Source: an uncultured Collinsella sp. (lineage in GTDB: Bacteria > Actinomycetota > Coriobacteriia > Coriobacteriales > Coriobacteriaceae). From it: 39,168 bases of DNA. The stretch covers positions 1 to 39,168 of the forward strand of contig URCS01000017.1 in NCBI GenBank assembly GCA_900546455.1, given 5' to 3'. How positions within the stretch are numbered: the first letter of the stretch is position 1; the number at the start of each line of letters is the position of its first letter. Under the pieces are notes generated by a model. It worked only from the letters and a program-made list of their open reading frames with translations, made no database searches and was not told the DNA's origin. The position numbers were made by a program, and so were the translations under genes. This document shows, piece after piece, positions 7,935 through 15,124 of the stretch.

Positions 7935-9272
7935 ATGGACGAGATGTTTGCCATTAAATGCCAAAACTGCGGCGGCCCCATGTATTCGCACCAGGCAAAA
8001 CGCAGCTTTGAGTGCGCCTATTGCGGAACGGTCATCCCGTGGCAAGCGGACGCTGGGGAGCCTAAGAGCGCTTTGGGCATTCGCCATACACCGCTGACGG
8101 TGGTTGACGGGTTGCTCAAGCTCACGCATGTCTCGCAGCTCGAGCGTCCGGAGGACCCGGAATGGTATTTCTTCAATTCGCACTGGCGCAATCAGTCGGT
8201 TCTGGAGCATCTGCTGTGGGAAGATCGCGGGACGGCGCAGGAGTTCCAAGAGGCCACACACGTGAGCATTCCCTGCCCCTTCTGCGGCGCGTCCTTTGAG
8301 GGCGAGTCCACCCAGCGCGTGTTCGAATGTCCGTCCTGCGGCAACAAGATTGGTGTGGCCGACTTGCTCAAACCCGGCACGTTTAGCAAGCGCCTGACCA
8401 TGGGCGTGGGTGCCGAATACGTTCCCGAGCAGGGTATTCCGTGTGAGATTTCCCCACAGCAAGCGCGTGCCAACGCGCTGCAACTGGTGCGTCAGTACCC
8501 GGATGCCTTTGCCGGGCACGACGTGGAAGATGCGATCCAAAACGACATGATGCTCTTCTATTTCCCCATGGCGCTCGCGGACCTGCGCATGATGGCGTCC
8601 TTCCCGGGCAAGGGCCTGAGCAAGGAGACCCTGGTGTACTACGAGGTGCTCGATTGGGCATATCCCAGGGCCAACTACTTGGACGTTCGCCTTATGGGCA
8701 TCTTGGAACCGTGGGACTTTGCCAAGGTGGGGCCGTTCGATCCCGCCATGCAGGAGGGCGACTTCCGCGTCGTCTCCGTCGATGCGTCCACCAAGGATCA
8801 GGTGGTCATTGACAAGCTGGCGCTCGACGTTGCCGGCAACGATGCCGAGGCAGCCCTGGGGCTCAATAAAAAGAGCATCCGCACGTGGGCACGCAAGGCC
8901 CGCAAGCACAAAGACGGTCTGGTGATGGTGCCGGTCTACTTTGTTGATCGCCCGGCAACGGACAGTCGCGACGGCGAGCAAGTGCGCATCGCTGTAAATG
9001 GCCAGACAGGTCGCGCGGCCGCAGTGGTGTTTAGCGACAAGCGCGAGACGCATATCGTGGCACCGCTCAACCCGAGCTTGCATTTGTCGAGCGAAAGCAC
9101 CGTGCACGCCACACCCATCGAGGTCAAATACGTTAAATCGCCGTTCCTATACCAGATCGTGCGCCGCGGAGGCGACGACCAGCCGCGGCAGGTGGCAGCT
9201 ACAACCGAGGGCTCCTACCGAGAAGAAAAGCCCAAACGCAAGGGGCTGTTTGCAGCGATTTTTGGGAAGTAG
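7935..9272 (+). CDS. Zinc-ribbon protein of unknown function
   Basis: A 445-residue soluble protein I do not recognise. Two C4 zinc ribbons lie in the first third: C9-x2-C12 with C27-x2-C30, and C114-x2-C117 with C132-x2-C135 (sequence around the second: IPCPFCGASF and FECPSCGNKIG). The remaining 300 residues are mixed alpha/beta without membrane segments and end in a basic tail (KPKRKGLFAAIFGK). The ATG at 7935 is fixed by the very strong AGGAGGA at 7921-7927; a longer frame from 7806 lacks such a site. It is transcribed away from the metal efflux gene; the 260-base space between them has no other gene. Tandem ribbons suggest a protein- or nucleic-acid-binding role, which is a guess. Confidence 0.7.
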   Translation: MDEMFAIKCQNCGGPMYSHQAKRSFECAYCGTVIPWQADAGEPKSALGIRHTPLTVVDGLLKLTHVSQLERPEDPEWYFFNSHWRNQSVLEHLLWEDRGTAQEFQEATHVSIPCPFCGASFEGESTQRVFECPSCGNKIGVADLLKPGTFSKRLTMGVGAEYVPEQGIPCEISPQQARANALQLVRQYPDAFAGHDVEDAIQNDMMLFYFPMALADLRMMASFPGKGLSKETLVYYEVLDWAYPRANYLDVRLMGILEPWDFAKVGPFDPAMQEGDFRVVSVDASTKDQVVIDKLALDVAGNDAEAALGLNKKSIRTWARKARKHKDGLVMVPVYFVDRPATDSRDGEQVRIAVNGQTGRAAAVVFSDKRETHIVAPLNPSLHLSSESTVHATPIEVKYVKSPFLYQIVRRGGDDQPRQVAATTEGSYREEKPKRKGLFAAIFGK

Positions 9273-9355
9273 GGGAGCGCGAGCTGCTGTCCAGTCGATT
9301 AACGGGAAGTGGATGTAAATAAACAGTGGAGCGGCTGCACAAGGGCCGCCCCGCT

Positions 9356-9423
9356 GGGTAAAATCAAGTTGTGCCGCGGAACCCGCTCCTCAGCTAGTCA
9401 CACTTCGGAAGCGCGGGCAACGC
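9356..9423 (+). repeat. Left copy of an inverted, promoter-bearing block
   Basis: Contains, in order, GGGTAAAATC (9356-9365), CCGCGGAACCCGC (9374-9386) and GCGGGCAACGC (9413-9423). The same three elements occur in the same order on the minus strand at 9648-9605. TAAAAT (9359-9364) is a good -10 with TGCACA 17 bases upstream (9336-9341). The two copies point towards each other across the 30-codon ORF. Confidence 0.7.
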
Positions 9424-9463
9424 AGGTATTATCGTCTAAAGGGCCGGCTGCAACCGGCCCTTT
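9371..9463 (+). ncRNA. Candidate small RNA, possible antitoxin RNA
   Basis: A transcript from the TAAAAT -10 (9359-9364) would start near 9371 and stop at the perfect hairpin 9438-9463, giving about 93 bases with no useful ORF. CGCTCC-TCAG (9384-9393) can pair with CTGA-UU-GGAGCG (9596-9585, minus strand), which holds the Shine-Dalgarno of the 30-codon ORF, leaving a two-base bulge. This is the arrangement of an antitoxin RNA that blocks translation. Existence of the RNA is inferred only. Confidence 0.4.
9438..9463. terminator. Bidirectional terminator
   Basis: AAAGGGCCGG (9438-9447) and CCGGCCCTTT (9454-9463) form a perfect 10-bp stem with a six-base loop, with A and T runs at either end. 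It can end the small RNA on the plus strand and the 30-codon ORF's transcript on the minus strand, 22 bases past its stop. It may also serve the zinc-ribbon gene. Confidence 0.85.
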
Positions 9464-9485
9464 GCATGACTCCCTTCGCTACCCG

Positions 9486-9578
9486 TTACTGCTTATATTC
9501 CCGCCAGATCGAGTAGAGGTTCCGGGCAATGCCGGTCACATACATCGAGAGGCGCAGGATTTCAAGAAACAAGTTCAT
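9486..9578 (-). CDS. 30-residue peptide, candidate type I toxin
   Basis: A short ORF beginning MNLFLEILRLSMYV and ending REYKQ. It has ATG (9578-9576), TAA (9488-9486) and Shine-Dalgarno GGAG eight bases upstream (9590-9587). The peptide is rich in Leu, Ile, Val, Phe, Tyr and Trp, with spaced charged residues and a basic, aromatic C-terminus. It looks like an amphipathic or membrane-active helix of the size of TisB (29 residues), though I see no homology. The leader contains CTCTGAT twice in tandem. A TAAAAT -10 lies at 9644-9639, so the mRNA would run about 9632-9438. It has its own terminator and a flanking candidate antisense-acting RNA. Toxicity is inference. Confidence 0.5.
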   Translation of the reverse strand: MNLFLEILRLSMYVTGIARNLYSIWREYKQ

Positions 9579-9604
9579 AGGCTTCGCTCCAATCAGAGAT
9601 CAGA

Positions 9605-9648
9605 GCGTTGCCCGCAGGCGGATTCCGCGGCGGTCAAGATTTTACCCC
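9605..9648 (-). repeat. Right copy of the inverted promoter-bearing block
   Basis: On the minus strand reads GGGGTAAAATC (9648-9638), CCGCGGAATCCGC (9630-9618) and GCGGGCAACGC (9615-9605), the same elements as 9356-9423 with shorter spacers. It forms the promoter and leader of the 30-codon ORF. GCGGAATCCGC can fold on itself. Confidence 0.7.
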
Positions 9649-9708
9649 ACAGGCAACGGCGGGAGACGTCCGATCCCTTTTTGGAGTGGTGTCTGTCGCA
9701 CCGTACTG

Positions 9709-10758
9709 TTACCTGTGCGCCTCGACGTTCGCCGCTTCGTTGATGGCACGGTACTCGGCGCTCAGCTCGCGCGCCAGCTCTTCCTTGCTTGGAAGATACG
9801 GCAGATATTTGGCAGCAAACACTTGGTCGTTGTCTTCGGGCAGCGTGTATTCGACAATTGAATCACTCTTGTCCGCGCAGAGCACGATGCCTATGGGCGG
9901 GTTGTCACCTTCGTTCATGAGCTCGCGCGTGTAATAGTTCACGTACATTTGCATTTGGCCCAGGTCTTGATGTGTGAGGTCATCGGTCTTAAGGTCGATG
10001 AGAACGAAACAGCGCATCAGATAGTTGTAAAACACGAGGTCAATATAGAAGTGGCGCCCATCGAAGGTGATACGCTTTTGGCGCGCCTCAAAAGCGAAGC
10101 CGCGGCCAAGCTCTAGCAGAAACTTCTGAAGATGTGTGATGAGTGCCTGCTCTAGATCGCTCTCGCGAAACGCAGTATCGTCCGAGAAGCCTAAAAACTC
10201 CAGTACATATGGATCGCGGATGATGTCCTCGGGGCGACGAGCGGGGGCGCTCTTTTGGATTTCTTGAGCAACGGTCTCTTTGTCCTTGCTGGCAAGTAGA
10301 CGCTCGCGGAGCATGGTGTTGATTTGGCGCTCGAGCTGACGTGTACTCCAGCGAGAGTCGGCGCATTCATTCATGTACCAAGTGCGGGCTTCGGGATCGG
10401 AAACGCGCATCAACCTGCGGTAATGTGTCCAACTCAATTCGCTACGCAGTGCGTCGCGAATTGGAAACGCAAGGAAGAACTGGCGCATATTACGAAGGTT
10501 TGCGATACCAAAGCCTTTTCCGTAATCGGCGGTAAGCCTTTTGGAGAGGCCTTCAATCAATGCATCGCCGTACTTGGCACGCTCCTCGCCGCCTTGTTCC
10601 TCAAGAATGCTCTTGCCGATCTCCCAATACGCCTCAACCATCGCAAAGTTGACGGCGGTATAGGCCTTGTCGCGAGCGGCGTTGAGAATCGAGGAAACCT
10701 GCTTGTAAAAACCTTCGGGCACGATAGCCGATTCTCCGCGGTTGACCAGTTCACCCAT
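9709..10758 (-). CDS. PDDEXK nuclease-like protein, YhcG/DUF1016 family
   Basis: A 349-residue protein of the YhcG (DUF1016) family, widespread in accessory DNA and often near restriction or defence genes. The N-terminal helical DUF1016 domain holds NFAMVEAYWEIGKSI and LRNMRQFFLAFP, followed by LSWTHYRRLM. The C-terminal domain has the nuclease-like core HFYIDLVFYNYLMRCFVLID followed by LKTDDL, fitting a PD-(D/E)xK fold with D-x-K. Family members are suspected DNases or Holliday-structure nucleases, but biochemical roles are unsettled. The ATG at 10758 is preferred over TTG 10761; a G-rich site (GGGG) lies about eight bases upstream. It stands alone, with no restriction or methylase partner, and its 3' end abuts the small peptide locus. 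Confidence 0.85.
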   Translation of the reverse strand: MGELVNRGESAIVPEGFYKQVSSILNAARDKAYTAVNFAMVEAYWEIGKSILEEQGGEERAKYGDALIEGLSKRLTADYGKGFGIANLRNMRQFFLAFPIRDALRSELSWTHYRRLMRVSDPEARTWYMNECADSRWSTRQLERQINTMLRERLLASKDKETVAQEIQKSAPARRPEDIIRDPYVLEFLGFSDDTAFRESDLEQALITHLQKFLLELGRGFAFEARQKRITFDGRHFYIDLVFYNYLMRCFVLIDLKTDDLTHQDLGQMQMYVNYYTRELMNEGDNPPIGIVLCADKSDSIVEYTLPEDNDQVFAAKYLPYLPSKEELARELSAEYRAINEAANVEAHR

Positions 10759-10926
10759 CAATATCGCCCCACTTTCCTCTTGAGGAGTGCATCTTTATCG
10801 CATTTAGTTTAAAGCCTCGCGCGGACACGAATTGCTTTGCTGTCTGGCACCTTCGCATGGGAGCCTTGCGGTGACTAAAATGTGGCCATAGAGGCAGTTT
10901 TAGCGAACCCCGCGGGAGTGACACGC

Positions 10927-11196
10927 ATGGATAACAACACTTTGCTGTTCCAGGACAAAGGTTCGGGTAGGTTTAAAGACGTTAAGATCTACCCCAACCG
11001 TATTGAGGTGCTCAAGAAGGGCACTTTTGGTGGCAAGCACACCGAGATTGTTTATCTTAAGGACATCACGGGGGTCAACAGAATCAAAGGCCGCGATGTT
11101 TTTTTGCGCAATCGTCTGTTGACCGCTTGCGTCTTTAGCCTGAGTAGCCGTGCGAAGGCCCAGGAATTTGTGAACGCGCTGAACATGGTGATGTAG
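10927..11196 (+). CDS. Small PH-like domain protein
   Basis: An 89-residue soluble protein. The pattern LLFQDKGSGRFKDVKIYPNR then TEIVYLKDITGVN and a C-terminal helix (SSRAKAQEFVNALNMVM) is that of a short bacterial pleckstrin-homology-like or DUF4429-type domain. These have seven beta strands capped by one helix. Such domains bind ligands or act as adaptors; no specific role can be given. The ATG at 10927 has GGGAG (10914-10918) eight bases upstream; the longer in-frame opening at 10882 overlaps the likely promoter (TAAAAT at 10876-10881). It is monocistronic. Confidence 0.6.
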   Translation: MDNNTLLFQDKGSGRFKDVKIYPNRIEVLKKGTFGGKHTEIVYLKDITGVNRIKGRDVFLRNRLLTACVFSLSSRAKAQEFVNALNMVM

Positions 11197-11225
11197 CCGA
11201 TAGCGGCGTTCGGGCCAAGGTAAAA

Positions 11226-11260
11226 ATCGGGGGCACAGAACGGTGTTCTGCGCCCCCGAT
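11226..11260 (-). terminator. Intrinsic terminator of the phospholipase gene
   Basis: ATCGGGGGC (11226-11234) pairs with GCCCCCGAT (11252-11260), with a further ACAGAAC/GTTCTG stem inside. The T run (TTTTTA) follows only on the minus strand, so it ends the minus-strand gene that stops at 11291. It may also block readthrough from the PH-like gene. Confidence 0.85.
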
Positions 11261-11290
11261 TGAGTCGATGTGTCTAAAAGGCCGGCTTGC

Positions 11291-13765
11291 CTATTCGACA
11301 ACGTCCTCGTTGTTTTCACCGTCACTGGCAAGCATCGCCGCGCCGGCGACCGTTGTCGCCACGGCGGCGGCAGCGAGCCCGGCGGCAACGCCAGAGCTGT
11401 CGCCCGTGTCGGCGAGTTTTCCGGTCGAGCCCTTGCTCTTGTTGCCGCCGCCGTTCTTGTCGGCGCCGTCTGCGTTGGAACCCGTGCCGGTGCCGGCGCC
11501 GCCTGCACCGTCCGAGGCCGCTACGGTAAAGCTTGCGGATCCGTCGCTGGCGAGCGTGTAGTTCTGCGCCGCGTCGCCCAAGAGACCGTTCACGCGCACC
11601 CAGTACGTTCCTGCGGCAAATGTTTCGCCCTCGGCCATTGCCGTGCCCGGAGCGCCGTCCGCGTCGTGCACAAACTCGAGCTGGGCCGTGCAGGCATCGG
11701 TTTCGAGCTTGCCCTCGAGTGATGCCGCAATCTTGGCGCGCACGTCTTCGCCGGCCTTAAGGCCTTCGAGTCCCTCAAAATGAGGCGTCAGCGCACGTGG
11801 ATCGATATCGATGGGCACAGGGCCCTGCAGCCCCGTAACAGTCTCGTTGCCCAGGGCGTCGACATCCACATATTCGATGGCAAACGCATGTCCCGAGGCT
11901 GCTACGTTGAGTACGTTGCTGCTGTCGACAAGGCGGAAATGGCCCTCGCCAACGGTCTTGCCATCTTGGAGCGAGGCATCGCTCAGCGAGTCGCCGTACG
12001 TCATGCGCATGCGGGTCGGGAGATAGCACGAAACGGTTTGCTTGTGCTGCGCATCGTTGTAATTGCGCTGGTAGATGCTCCGGGCCAGTGCCGCATCAAC
12101 AAAGTCGGATGCGATGATGCCAATGTGCTTGCGGCAGTCCGCCTTTGTGCTCTCAACTCCGGTATTGTTTATATACGAGCTCTTGTACAGGTGCTCGTTG
12201 ACCACTCGCGCTGCGGTAAAAGGGTTGTTTTGCGTGCAGCTCGTGTAGTTGATAAACCAGCAGCGCTCCGTTGCCTGCACCGTTGTCCCGTCCGCGGCAG
12301 TGATATCTACGGTGCTGCGCTCGAACTCGGACGCTGCCTTCAGGGCCATATCGACCCAGTCGATCTTACTGGATCCCGTGCAGTCGTAATGGTCTTGGGC
12401 ATATACCTTGGTGCAATAGGGCTCTTTGGCACCCGCATTGCCCGCAGCCTCAAAGCCTCGCGCGTCTTGGACGAGGCACATGGACTTTCCGGAATGCGCC
12501 TTGATTTTGTCGTCCCATTCAGTGAGGTCGAGGCCCCACGTGTGGCCGTCTACGCTGTCGCCGGCGAGTTTAAATCGACGCAGCAGGACGATCTTTCCGC
12601 GCACCTCGTTCAGTGTGGGGACATGGCTCGACGTATAGAACAGATCGGAGTTATTGCCCATAACATTGGCGAAAGCCGTCGTAACGCTTTCGTCGGTAGC
12701 CTCGTCGTTGCCTCGTGACACCAGCATGATGAGCGCTTCTGACGGGTGTTCGTTCAAAAATGTTTTGAAGTAACCGATGACATCGGAGAGTTGTATAAAG
12801 TCCCCGTCTTTTTTGTGCAGGTAGCATATTCCATGGTCGATGCCGGGGTCGCCGTTCTTGTCGTTCTTTCCAAGTCGGATATCAAAATAGCGAATGCCTT
12901 CGAGCAACTGCGTGGGGATGTAATCCTGCTGGCACTTTGCAAGCGAGGTTTGGGGCTCGGTGTCGTTGTCGACGCTGCAGGTGCCCGAATCGTGAGTTCC
13001 CGGGATGCTCAGTTCGTCGAGGTACTTGCTGCCATCGACGTGGCTCATCCAACATGGTCCGTCGACGTAGCTGCTATACGTGGTCCAGTCGATGCTGCTA
13101 ACTGTGGCATTGGTCTTGTCCATGCTGTAGCCGACAAGCTCGAGCTCCCACGGAATGCTCTTACTCTTATGGCAGATCTTATTGTTGTCCTGGTCTTTGC
13201 CGTCCTTTTCTATGGCCAGGTACTTAATGTCTTTTTTCTCGGTTTCTTTCTCGACCGTGCGGTCTCGGATGATATAGGTACCGTTTGATTGACGCTCGAA
13301 CGCAAAAGAGCGACTGGCCTTGCCGTCATGCTCGCCACTCCATACGTGGATGACCTTTCCGTCTTTGTCCGAGTCGCCATCGACCGACCAAATGCTGTAG
13401 CCCGTCTTTTTATGCTCTTCGAAATTGAGCAAGGTGCGGATAGCATACCAGTTTGTATCGTCATTCTTGGTCGTTACGTTCTCAAGGATGAGCTTGCTGG
13501 ACGTGCCGTCATTAAACAGATGGCAGACGTTGCCGATGACGTTGCCGTCTTCGTTAACGCTTGCGGTACGAAAATAGCCCGCGGGGCGAAGGCGAATGAC
13601 GAAATTGTCGAGGCTGTCCGACGGTGCGGGTGTGTTGTCTGCAAATGCCGCTCGCAGGGGAATGCCCGGCGCTGCGGTTTCGGGCAGGCTTGCAAGTGGT
13701 GACAACGCCGCAAGCCCTAGGCCCAGCGTAAACGCTCGGCGGCTGATGGCATGGTGTTCGGTCAT
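11291..13765 (-). CDS. Exported phosphatidylinositol-specific phospholipase C, wall-associated
   Basis: An 824-residue secreted lipase that would cleave phosphatidylinositol or GPI-like lipids outside the cell. ISRRAFTLGLGLAAL at the N-terminus is a twin-arginine signal. Residues about 50-215 look like a ricin-type beta-trefoil (YLAIEKDG, SWELEL-like strands). The PI-PLC X domain follows: LDELSIPGTHDSG has the general-base His258, and GIRYFDIRLG with IDHG gives His311. The 53-residue gap between them is close to the 50 of Bacillus PI-PLC (His32/His82). A beta domain and a Gly/Asn/Lys linker lead to LADTG (784-788) and an Ala-rich helix, a sortase-like ending. Oddly, the tail is acidic (DGENNEDVVE) instead of basic. 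GGAG sits five bases before the ATG. Confidence 0.88.
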   Translation of the reverse strand: MTEHHAISRRAFTLGLGLAALSPLASLPETAAPGIPLRAAFADNTPAPSDSLDNFVIRLRPAGYFRTASVNEDGNVIGNVCHLFNDGTSSKLILENVTTKNDDTNWYAIRTLLNFEEHKKTGYSIWSVDGDSDKDGKVIHVWSGEHDGKASRSFAFERQSNGTYIIRDRTVEKETEKKDIKYLAIEKDGKDQDNNKICHKSKSIPWELELVGYSMDKTNATVSSIDWTTYSSYVDGPCWMSHVDGSKYLDELSIPGTHDSGTCSVDNDTEPQTSLAKCQQDYIPTQLLEGIRYFDIRLGKNDKNGDPGIDHGICYLHKKDGDFIQLSDVIGYFKTFLNEHPSEALIMLVSRGNDEATDESVTTAFANVMGNNSDLFYTSSHVPTLNEVRGKIVLLRRFKLAGDSVDGHTWGLDLTEWDDKIKAHSGKSMCLVQDARGFEAAGNAGAKEPYCTKVYAQDHYDCTGSSKIDWVDMALKAASEFERSTVDITAADGTTVQATERCWFINYTSCTQNNPFTAARVVNEHLYKSSYINNTGVESTKADCRKHIGIIASDFVDAALARSIYQRNYNDAQHKQTVSCYLPTRMRMTYGDSLSDASLQDGKTVGEGHFRLVDSSNVLNVAASGHAFAIEYVDVDALGNETVTGLQGPVPIDIDPRALTPHFEGLEGLKAGEDVRAKIAASLEGKLETDACTAQLEFVHDADGAPGTAMAEGETFAAGTYWVRVNGLLGDAAQNYTLASDGSASFTVAASDGAGGAGTGTGSNADGADKNGGGNKSKGSTGKLADTGDSSGVAAGLAAAAVATTVAGAAMLASDGENNEDVVE

Positions 13766-13971
13766 AACTTCTCCATTCGCAGAGTGCGGTTATGCGATAG
13801 TTTTGGTCACTATACTGCCCAGATGTTTAAAGATGCTGGTTTAATTGTCTGCGCGGCGCAATAAATCGGTGGGCGGACGTGTTGGGGTGTTTGTCGTTTT
13901 CGTACTGTTGCCACATTTGGGGCGGTTCCGGCGTCCGGCATCCTCGCGTTCGTCGGCTACAGGCATAAGAA

Positions 13972-13999
13972 AGGGAGGGTCGGTTTACCGGCCCTCCCT
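13972..13999 (-). terminator. Intrinsic terminator of the lipoprotein gene
   Basis: AGGGAGGG (13972-13979) and CCCTCCCT (13992-13999) with inner CGG/CCG form the stem; the minus strand continues TTTCTT. It lies about 70 bases past the lipoprotein stop. The rest of the 13766-14070 gap holds only the probable phospholipase promoter (TATAGT on the minus strand near 13815) and nothing else I can name. Confidence 0.8.
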
Positions 14000-14070
14000 G
14001 GGTACGAAGCGCTGGGGTACCGTCGCTTGTTTGCACTGCGACCGTGTTTCCCGTTGCGCTCGCCAGTCGC

Positions 14071-14664
14071 TTAGCGCTTGATCTCGATATCGTCGAGCTT
14101 GACGTCCATGGCCTCGGTCTTGGCCTCGGCGATGTCGTCGGCAAATTCCAGAGACTTCATCATGGTCTCGACGGCGTCCTTGTGCTCCTCGACGTTGTCG
14201 ATACGCACATACACACTGCCGCCGTCAACGTCGGTGAAGTATTCGGTCGTTACGCCGCCCGAGTGTGTATAGGAAGCGTTGCGCCAAGTCTTGCCGTTGT
14301 ACTTGACGGGGTCATTCTCGGTCCACTCAAAGCTGGCATTCCACTTTGCCTCGTAGTCGAACAGCTCGTCGGCGTTCTTGTCAGGATCGAAGACGGGGAT
14401 GAAGCGATCGCTGGCGTGCTCGCTCTCGGTGAACTTAAACTGGGCCCTGTCGGCGGTGTCGCCTGCGACGTCGGTGATCTCGACGCCCTCGGGGACCTCG
14501 ACCTTAAACCAAATGAAGTCGGTCCTCATATCCACGGCTGGCTTTTCTGCGCCGCCGCCACCGCCACTGCCGGTAGCGCCGCCGCTGCCGCCGCAACCCA
14601 CCAGGGCAACCGCGGCAAAGAGACTGATGCAGAGGGTGAGAATCGCAAAGGCCTTCTTTTTCAT
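14071..14664 (-). CDS. Lipoprotein of unknown function
   Basis: A 197-residue secreted lipoprotein. The signal peptide MKKKAFAILTLCISLF ends in the lipobox LVGC with the lipidated Cys at residue 24, followed by a Gly/Ser-rich spacer. The mature domain (about 45-197) is acidic and strand-rich, with paired segments such as FIWFKVEVPEGVEITDV and SVYVRIDNVEEHKDAVETMM. This is reminiscent of the beta sandwich in many actinobacterial and clostridial lipoproteins of unknown role. The start is secure: GAGGAGG lies just upstream on the minus strand. It has its own terminator downstream and no operon partner, so context gives no hint of function. Confidence 0.75.
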   Translation of the reverse strand: MKKKAFAILTLCISLFAAVALVGCGGSGGATGSGGGGGAEKPAVDMRTDFIWFKVEVPEGVEITDVAGDTADRAQFKFTESEHASDRFIPVFDPDKNADELFDYEAKWNASFEWTENDPVKYNGKTWRNASYTHSGGVTTEYFTDVDGGSVYVRIDNVEEHKDAVETMMKSLEFADDIAEAKTEAMDVKLDDIEIKR

Positions 14665-14736
14665 GGTCGTGTCCTCCTCGATCTGTAATCGTCCATGGAT
14701 TACCTGCCTTTACTGTACGCGTGGACGGCTCGCTAG

Positions 14737-14755
14737 GGTGGGCCATGTGTCCCAT
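14737..14755 (+). repeat. Direct repeat, copy 1 (19 bp, semi-palindromic)
   Basis: GGTGGGCCATGTGTCCCAT occurs here and again at 14945-14963, identical over 19 bases. The core TGGGnCAnnTGnCCCA is an imperfect dyad, so it could be a protein-binding site or the end of a lost element. Flanking bases differ. Confidence 0.8.
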
Positions 14756-14807
14756 TCTGGGGGCTGGAATTGCGCCGACAAGTGGCAATATGTGCGGTCG
14801 CAAAAGA

Positions 14808-14836
14808 GGGGAGGGCCGATGCTGTCGGCCCTCCCC
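14808..14836 (-). terminator. Orphan terminator-like hairpin
   Basis: GGGGAGGGCCGA (14808-14819) and TCGGCCCTCCCC (14825-14836) form a perfect 12-bp stem with a five-base loop. The minus strand continues TCTTTTG, so it would stop transcripts running leftwards, yet no minus-strand gene lies to its right. The 14665-15124 gap has no coding sequence I trust; it holds this hairpin, the two 19-bp repeats and the fchA promoter. Confidence 0.65.
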
Positions 14837-14944
14837 GGGGTGAGGTGCCCGTTGATTTAATGGGGCGCGCGTGCGTGGGCGTTGCCCCAACAGGTTCCTT
14901 GTTTATAGATATGCCTCAGTTTTTGACGTCCGGAAGTCTCGAAA

Positions 14945-14963
14945 GGTGGGCCATGTGTCCCAT
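14945..14963 (+). repeat. Direct repeat, copy 2 (19 bp, semi-palindromic)
   Basis: Second identical copy of GGTGGGCCATGTGTCCCAT, 208 bases after the first, with the orphan hairpin between them. Confidence 0.8.
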
Positions 14964-15018
14964 GTTTGCGGTGCCGACGCCTATCGTTCGTCATAGAAAT
15001 CCGCGATGGCCAGGTGCG

Positions 15019-15047
15019 CTGACGCTCATGTACTTATGGGCTAGACT
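15019..15047 (+). promoter_or_regulatory. Promoter of the fchA-folD operon
   Basis: CTGACG (15019-15024), a 17-base spacer and TAGACT (15042-15047) give a reasonable sigma-70-type promoter starting near 15054. The leader can form a hairpin from CGGTCGG (15070-15076) and CCGACCG (15091-15097), not followed by T residues. Confidence 0.45.
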
Positions 15048-15124
15048 TAGCACCATTATGTGATTGATGCGGTCGGTCGGCGGTTGCCACCCGACCGATG
15101 TATATGACTTGAAGGTGCGTGCGT

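Noticed and set aside
7740..9107. 455-codon minus-strand frame opposite the zinc-ribbon gene
   Set aside because: The plus-strand gene has paired CxxC motifs and a perfect ribosome site; the antisense frame has neither.
9324..9356. Palindrome CAGTGGAGCGGC/GCCGCCCCGCTG as terminator of the zinc-ribbon gene
   Set aside because: It has one mismatch and one wobble and no T run on the plus strand; the hairpin at 9438-9463 fits better. It overlaps the proposed -35 of the small RNA.
14770..15063. 97-codon plus-strand frame in the gap before fchA
   Set aside because: It runs through the perfect hairpin and one 19-bp repeat, has no ribosome site and overlaps the fchA promoter.
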